DNA of 64,000 nt from an uncultured Collinsella sp. Its GTDB lineage: Bacteria > Actinomycetota > Coriobacteriia > Coriobacteriales > Coriobacteriaceae. Of the stretch, positions 59,136-64,000 are shown one piece after another. The translations under genes were made by a program, and so were the position numbers. The DNA lies in assembly GCA_900541045.1 (NCBI GenBank), contig UQID01000001.1, positions 62,001 through 126,000 on the forward strand. Direction: 5' to 3'. Within the stretch, counting starts at the first letter, position 1; each line of letters begins with the position of its first letter. The notes under the pieces are model-generated. The model made no database searches. It was not told the origin of the DNA and saw only the letters and a list, made by a program, of their open reading frames with translations.

Positions 59136-61040
59136 ATGGAACAGATTATTTTGAACATACTCGAGGCCCTGCGTCGCGGCGAAACCGTTGACGACAAGGC
59201 GCTCGTAAAACTGATACATGCCGAGGCGCGCCGTGAGGGTGTCGACAAGCGCGATCTGGCCAAGCGCCGTCTGCTGCCGTTCTACCAGCGGGTTAAACGT
59301 GAGGATCCGGCTCGTTGGGCTGGATGGAATGTCGATGCCGAGCTAGAGCGTCAACTGCTGCAGGTGCTACGCATGAAGCCGCGCCGCACGGCTTCGGGCG
59401 TGGCAACCATTACCGTCATCACCAAGCCGTGGCCGTGCTCGGGCGATTGCCTGTTTTGCCCCAACGACCTGCGCATGCCCAAAAGCTATTTACATGCCGA
59501 GCCGGCGTGCGCCCGTGCGGAGCAAAATTGCTTCGACCCGTATCTGCAGGTGAGCGCTCGTCTGACCGCGCTTTCGCAGATGGGGCATGCGACCGACAAG
59601 ATAGAGCTCATCGTGCTCGGTGGCACCTGGAGCGACTATCCGGAAGGGTATCAGACGTGGTTTATGTCGGAGCTCTTCCGTGCGCTCAATGACGATGCCG
59701 TCGCCGGCGTGGCGGCAAACCCCATGTTGGCGCGTCCGGGTATCAGCCGTGCCGAGGCGGGGCGCCTGCTCGATGACGCTCCCGCCGATGCCCTGCCGCC
59801 GGTGGTAGCGGAGCGCCGCGAGCGCTATCGGGCTGCCGGCATTGCGACAGACGAGGCCGAGCTCGCGAGCGGTGTTGCAGGAGAGCAGGAGCGCGTGGAT
59901 GTTGCTGTGGGCGGCTACAACCGCGCGGTGCGTCGTCTGTACGGCCCCGGTACGCCGTGGGGAGAGGTTGCAGAGCGGCAAACGGCAACGATGGAGGAGC
60001 TTGAGCGTCAGCAGCGCATCAACGAGACGGCGAAGCATCGCGTGGTGGGGCTCGTTATCGAGACGCGCCCCGATGCCGTAACACCGCAAGCCCTCACGCT
60101 CATCCGCCGCCTGGGCTGCACCAAGATTCAGATGGGCATTCAGAGTCTTGACCAGCACCTGCTCGACATCAACGAGCGTCGCATTTCGGTGGCTCAGATT
60201 GAGCGAGCGTTTTCGCTTGCGCGCCTGTTTGGCTTTAAGATCCACGCGCATTTTATGCTTAACCTGCTGGGCGCCACGCCCGAGGGGGACAAGCGCGACT
60301 ACGAGCGCTTTATGACCGAAGGGGCCTTTATGCCCGACGAGGTCAAGGTCTACCCGTGTGCGCTCATCGAGGGCTCGCGTCTAGTGGGCTGCTACGAGCG
60401 CGGCGAGTGGCGCCCCTATACCGAGGAAGAACTGCTCGACGTGTTGGCCGACGACATCGTGGTGACGCCGGCGTTCTGCCGTATCAGCCGCATGATTCGC
60501 GATTTTAGTTCCGATGACATCATGGTGGGCAACAAGAAACCTAACCTGCGTCAGCTCGTTGAGAACCGCTTGGCGGCTCGTGGCGATGGGGCGACGGTGC
60601 GTGAGATTCGCTATCGCGAGATCAGTACCGCGGGTGCCGACCTGGATGATCTGTCTCTTGATGAGGTCGCTTACAAGACGCCGGTGACGCGTGAACGCTT
60701 TTTGCAGTGGGTGACGCCCGAAGGCAAGATCGCCGGCTTTTTGCGGCTGTCACTGCCCGATCGCGCGTTTGTTGCCGCGCATACGGACGAGCTGCCGACG
60801 ACGCCGGACGAGGCGATGATTCGCGAGGTACACGTGTATGGCATGGCGGCGCGTGTGGGCGATCAGGGCCAGGCGGCTCAGCATCACGGTCTCGGACGTT
60901 CGCTCGTGGAACGTGCGTGCGAGATTGCTCGGGACGCCGGCTATGCGCGCATCAACGTGATCAGTGCGATTGGTACGCGCGAGTATTACCGCCACCTGGG
61001 TTTTTGCGACCATGATCTTTATCTGCAGAAGGAGCTCTAG
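59136..61040 (+). CDS. elp3: Elp3-type radical SAM/GNAT enzyme (tRNA cm5U34)
   Basis: A 634-residue bacterial Elp3. The radical SAM part starts with TVITKPWPCSGDCLFCP, the cysteines for the 4Fe-4S cluster, and continues with DKIELIVLGGTWSDYP and IQMGIQSLDQHLLDIN. The C-terminal 100 residues are a GNAT domain (REVHVYGMAARVG, the acetyl-CoA loop QAAQHHGLGRSLVE, and GYARINVISAIGTREYYRHLGF). Elp3 uses acetyl-CoA and a SAM radical to make cm5U at the tRNA wobble base. TACAAT is 7 bases before the ATG and the upstream terminator is close, so the message may be leaderless. Confidence 0.93.
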   Translation: MEQIILNILEALRRGETVDDKALVKLIHAEARREGVDKRDLAKRRLLPFYQRVKREDPARWAGWNVDAELERQLLQVLRMKPRRTASGVATITVITKPWPCSGDCLFCPNDLRMPKSYLHAEPACARAEQNCFDPYLQVSARLTALSQMGHATDKIELIVLGGTWSDYPEGYQTWFMSELFRALNDDAVAGVAANPMLARPGISRAEAGRLLDDAPADALPPVVAERRERYRAAGIATDEAELASGVAGEQERVDVAVGGYNRAVRRLYGPGTPWGEVAERQTATMEELERQQRINETAKHRVVGLVIETRPDAVTPQALTLIRRLGCTKIQMGIQSLDQHLLDINERRISVAQIERAFSLARLFGFKIHAHFMLNLLGATPEGDKRDYERFMTEGAFMPDEVKVYPCALIEGSRLVGCYERGEWRPYTEEELLDVLADDIVVTPAFCRISRMIRDFSSDDIMVGNKKPNLRQLVENRLAARGDGATVREIRYREISTAGADLDDLSLDEVAYKTPVTRERFLQWVTPEGKIAGFLRLSLPDRAFVAAHTDELPTTPDEAMIREVHVYGMAARVGDQGQAAQHHGLGRSLVERACEIARDAGYARINVISAIGTREYYRHLGFCDHDLYLQKEL

Positions 61041-61916
61041 ATGAACAAGCCGAGTGTTTCCGCCGGAGTTGTTGCCGGCGTTGCCCTGGGAGCCGCGGCG
61101 CTCGGTGCGGCTGCCGTCGCTGTTCGTGCTGCCTGTCTGCAGGTCGCGCGAACCCGCAACGGGTTGGCGCGTGTGAAGCGCGTGCACGATGAGAGCGGTG
61201 ACGAGGCCCGTGTGTTAGTGCAGGGCGGCGTTTACCAAAGCGCGAGCTATGTTGGCGATCGCTGGGCGGAGCCGGTCTTTGCGTACTATCGCGCATTTGA
61301 CGATGTGTTTGAGGCCGAGGATGCGATGCGTGACGCTTATGGTCACGGTATCGACCGCATGCTCATGCTGGGCGGTGGCGGGTTTGCCTATCCCAAGTTC
61401 ACACTGATGTCGCATGAGGGCTTACGCATGGACGTCATCGAGTACGATGCCGAGATTACGCGTCTGGCGCGTCGCTGGTTCTACTTGGACGAGCTGGAGC
61501 GCACGGTCGGCGATCGCCTGAGGGTGATTACCGCCGAAGCGCGCTCGTATCTGGGTGTGACGAGCGTGGGACACCGTCGCTACGACGTCGTTGTGAGCGA
61601 TTGCTTTGGCGGTGCCGAGCCCGTGCACGAGCTGGCAACCGTTGAGGCGCTCCGTCTGGTGCGGGGCAGCGTGAACCCGGGCGGTATCTATGTGGCCAAT
61701 ATCGTGAGCACAAACGAGGGGAGCGATGTATCGTTCCTACGCGATTGCGTTGCCACGGCGCTCGAGGTATTCGCCCACGCCTGGGTGGTCCCCTGCGGCG
61801 ACACGGAGTTCGGCGGCGAGGAGAACTACCTGCTCATCGCCAGCGACGGTGACTACGCCTTCACCGAAGCCGTGCCCTTCGACGCGGATTTCCTCGGCAC
61901 CTTGCTCCATGACTAG
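61041..61916 (+). CDS. Spermidine-synthase-like SAM-fold protein, N-terminal membrane anchor
   Basis: A 291-residue protein. The first 30 residues form a hydrophobic Ala/Val/Gly-rich segment (VVAGVALGAAALGAAAVAVR). The rest is a Rossmann domain like spermidine synthase (RMLMLGGGGFAYPKFTL, MDVIEYDAEITRLARRWF, YDVVVSDCFGG). The polyamine-binding Asp in DCFGG is kept, but other SpeE residues are not, so a different fused-ring or fatty acid substrate is possible. The start follows the Elp3 stop directly, with AAGGAGCTC upstream, so the two are co-transcribed. Confidence 0.82.
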   Translation: MNKPSVSAGVVAGVALGAAALGAAAVAVRAACLQVARTRNGLARVKRVHDESGDEARVLVQGGVYQSASYVGDRWAEPVFAYYRAFDDVFEAEDAMRDAYGHGIDRMLMLGGGGFAYPKFTLMSHEGLRMDVIEYDAEITRLARRWFYLDELERTVGDRLRVITAEARSYLGVTSVGHRRYDVVVSDCFGGAEPVHELATVEALRLVRGSVNPGGIYVANIVSTNEGSDVSFLRDCVATALEVFAHAWVVPCGDTEFGGEENYLLIASDGDYAFTEAVPFDADFLGTLLHD

Positions 61917-61968
61917 TGACTTTGGGGCGGGGCTCTTTTAGCTACTCCCCGTCCCAAGAAGACTGGTC

Positions 61969-64000
61969 TTAGGCGTTGTCGCGCCAGCTGAGGACGCGCT
62001 GCCTCATGCCTTCGATGTCGAGCACGCCTTCGGCGAAGCCTTTGCGCACGAGCTCCTCGGGAACGTACTCGTCGTAGCGGTCAAAGTAAGGCACCTCGCC
62101 GGGGTAGACGAGCTCGATAGGGTCGAAGTCCTTCTCGGCCTCGGCGGCGAGCACCTCAAAGAACGTCTCCTCGTCGGCCTTCATCTTAAACTGCATAAAG
62201 TATGGACGCGACGGATCGAGCCCTCGAAGGCCGAGCTCTGCGGCGCATTTAATCTTGAGCATACGTTCGAGCGCTAGGAAGGCATAGCTGCCCAGCCAGG
62301 GGAAGAGCGCCCAGGTGTCACCGCCCAGGTTGATGAGCGGCTTAGTCCCCGCGCCCGAAATCTCGGCGGTATGACGAGCCTGTGCAAGGCGTGCCCGTGC
62401 GTTGCCCATGAGATACGGATATACCGCATGTTCGTTGAGTGCCTGGCGCATGCGCTCGAGCACATGCGTGTTAATGTCGCCAGGGCAGTCGCCAAAGTAG
62501 GCCGGCACGCGGCCCTTGACCTGCGTGGCAAAGACGGTGTGACGCTTCCAGTCCACTTCTTCGACAATCCAGCAGTGCCCTGCGATGGCGATGCGCTCGC
62601 CAGGTGGTGGCGGATTGACGATCGTGCCCAGCTCGGCCGATTCGCTGCGAACGGTAAACTCCTCGTTTTCCTGGAACACGGCGTAGAACTTAAAGTTGTT
62701 GATGATGCGCTCGCCCGCGAGGCCCACGATGAGCCCGCCTCCCTCGGTGGCCTGGATATGGTCGATCTTGATGAGGTGGCGCAGCAGCACGCGGTAGTCG
62801 TCTGCCGAGACGCGGTGGAAGTAACTGAGCGTGAGCACGCGCTGGGCAAGTTCGGCCGGCGTGAGCTCGCCGGTGCTGGCAAGCGTCGACATGGTCTGGT
62901 GATAGAGCAAGCTGTAGGGGAGTCGATCGAGCTCAGGCGGCTCGACCCACTTTTCTTCGCGATAAAGTTGTACGAGTGCGATGCCCTGCAGGAGCTTCCA
63001 GGGAATCGTCTCGGGCATCATCGTACGCGGCTCGGGTTCTTCCTCGCGCATGACAAACCACATCTCGGGCGGAAGGTCGCGGCGGCCCGTGCGCCCCATG
63101 CGCTGCAAAAAGGAGCTGACGGTAAATGGCGCGTCGATCTGGAACGCTCGCTCCAAGCGACCGATATCAATGCCGAGCTCAAGCGTGGAGGTGGTGACGG
63201 TTGTCTGTGCCTGCTCCTCGTCGCGCATGAGCTCCTCGGCGGTCTCGCGCAGCGATGCCGAGAGATTGCCATGATGGATCAGGAAGCGATCGGGTTCGTG
63301 CCGGTTCTCACAGTAGCTGCGCAACATGGAGCACACGGCCTCCGCCTCTTCGCGCGAGTTGGCAAATACCAGGCACTTGCGGCCGCGGGTATGTTCAAAG
63401 ATATAGCCCATGCCGGGATCGGCGTTGTCGGGCGCGGTGTCGGTGGGGTTGAGCAGCGCCTGTTCGGTCGCTCGCGGGATGTCGACTTCTCCCTCGGGGG
63501 CCGAGGAGGCGTGACGGTCCTTAGGAACGGCCTTGCCCCGTGCCTGCTCGCGACGTTGACGGCGCTCCTCCTGTGTAAGCTGTCCACTATGGCGCATGTC
63601 TTGTCCGGATGCAGGCAGTGCCGTGGGTGGCGCCATCTCAATGCGCTCGCATGCGAGCACCTCGGCTTCCTGCGGACCTGTGCTCATAAATCCTCGCTGC
63701 TGCGCCTGGGGGCCCGAGTTGTAGAAGTGCTCCATGGAGATGCGCCACACGCGGCGCGGCTCCTCAAAGCGGGGAATGACGCAGTCGCGCCCTGTTCCCT
63801 GCGACAGAAAGGCACCCGTGCGTTCCGGGTCTCCGATGGTGGCCGAAAGGCCAATGCGCCGGGGCTGCACGCCCGCCATGCGCGAAAGGCGCTCGATAAG
63901 GCAGAGCGTCTGCCCGCCGCGGTCGCCGCGCATGAGCGAGTGGACTTCGTCGATGACCACATAGCGCAGGTCACAGAACATGCGTGGGATGGCCATGTGC
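61969..64000 (-). CDS. Lhr-like superfamily 2 helicase (5' end outside window)
   Basis: The C-terminal part (more than 675 residues) of a large DEAD/DEAH helicase: Walker B VVIDEVHSLMRG, motif III LSATIGD, KCLVFANSREEA, TSTLELGIDIG and QRMGRTGRR, then the winged-helix and Lhr core regions. An insertion of about 90 residues (Gln/Arg/Glu-rich) separates the two helicase lobes. The frame is open past base 64000, so the start lies outside. Lhr helicases unwind DNA or RNA:DNA hybrids during repair; the exact role here is unknown. Confidence 0.88.
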   Translation of the reverse strand, partial: HMAIPRMFCDLRYVVIDEVHSLMRGDRGGQTLCLIERLSRMAGVQPRRIGLSATIGDPERTGAFLSQGTGRDCVIPRFEEPRRVWRISMEHFYNSGPQAQQRGFMSTGPQEAEVLACERIEMAPPTALPASGQDMRHSGQLTQEERRQRREQARGKAVPKDRHASSAPEGEVDIPRATEQALLNPTDTAPDNADPGMGYIFEHTRGRKCLVFANSREEAEAVCSMLRSYCENRHEPDRFLIHHGNLSASLRETAEELMRDEEQAQTTVTTSTLELGIDIGRLERAFQIDAPFTVSSFLQRMGRTGRRDLPPEMWFVMREEEPEPRTMMPETIPWKLLQGIALVQLYREEKWVEPPELDRLPYSLLYHQTMSTLASTGELTPAELAQRVLTLSYFHRVSADDYRVLLRHLIKIDHIQATEGGGLIVGLAGERIINNFKFYAVFQENEEFTVRSESAELGTIVNPPPPGERIAIAGHCWIVEEVDWKRHTVFATQVKGRVPAYFGDCPGDINTHVLERMRQALNEHAVYPYLMGNARARLAQARHTAEISGAGTKPLINLGGDTWALFPWLGSYAFLALERMLKIKCAAELGLRGLDPSRPYFMQFKMKADEETFFEVLAAEAEKDFDPIELVYPGEVPYFDRYDEYVPEELVRKGFAEGVLDIEGMRQRVLSWRDNA

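Noticed and set aside
1..64000. tRNA, rRNA, CRISPR arrays, prophage and complete insertion sequences
   Set aside because: No cloverleaf, rRNA segment, integrase, transposase or repeat-spacer array could be recognised anywhere in the window.

Overview
The window looks like an ordinary chromosomal segment of a high-GC, anaerobic gut actinobacterium of the Coriobacteriia, most likely Collinsella. This is inferred from the gene content: a bile-salt-hydrolase-like enzyme, reverse rubrerythrin, DUF3516 and Lhr-like helicases, LAATG-type cell-wall anchors, TPP-riboswitch thiamine salvage, and no respiratory chain genes. GC is high, Shine-Dalgarno sites of the AGGAGG type are frequent and GTG starts are common. 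I see no rRNA, tRNA, CRISPR array, phage or intact insertion sequence. About 54 protein genes fill nearly all of the sequence; the first and last are cut by the window edges.

Layout. 0-6.2 kb: end of an AAA ATPase, a UvrA2-like protein lacking the UvrB-binding domain, tRNA methyltransferase TrmL, a COG0523 GTPase, a cysteine-less ArsC-like protein and an Fe-S flavoprotein. 6.2-10.6 kb: two related cyclic-di-GMP proteins, GGDEF-PAS-GGDEF' and GGDEF-PAS-GGDEF'-GGDEF'-EAL. 11-14 kb: patatin, then a TPP riboswitch with its terminator controlling thiM, a thiamine-binding protein and thiE. 14-19.4 kb: HAD phosphatase, an MtaR-like LysR regulator followed by a core-MetE methionine synthase with a good operator/promoter, a uracil-type permease and an esterase. 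19.5-25 kb: two tandem secreted beta-helix proteins with LAATG sorting signals, whose duplication carried along the tail of the neighbouring purine permease. 25-29 kb: a deformylase-like protein, a bile-salt-hydrolase-like enzyme and Kup.

29-39 kb: an EamA exporter divergent from a LysR gene; an HTH-aminotransferase fusion behind a phased operator array; and a catabolic cluster of an amidohydrolase, two neutral-ceramidase-fold proteins and a PTS EIIBC, with a LysR gene downstream and a LysR-type box at about -64 of its promoter. 39-46 kb: a second deformylase-like protein, an MFS exporter, a MarR-like protein with an RGG-rich tail, pdxT-pdxS divergent from a MocR regulator (pdxR), and rubrerythrin. 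46-52.5 kb: alcohol and aldehyde dehydrogenase operon, a stand-alone HIRAN protein, a small charged protein, a metallophosphoesterase and a DUF2130 protein. 52.5-64 kb: a DUF3516 helicase, trmB, a Trm9-like methyltransferase, a membrane XRE regulator coupled to a DUF4097 protein, Elp3, a spermidine-synthase-like protein and an Lhr-like helicase.

The strongest leads are: (i) Elp3 and a Trm9/ABH8-like methyltransferase within 2 kb of each other, which could form a bacterial cm5U to mcm5U wobble-uridine pathway; (ii) the paired ceramidase-fold/amidohydrolase/PTS cluster; (iii) the HTH-aminotransferase with three phased copies of a nonamer plus a perfect 20-bp palindrome; (iv) the MarR-RGG protein; and (v) a family of GGGAC-core palindromes scattered between genes, some of which double as terminators.
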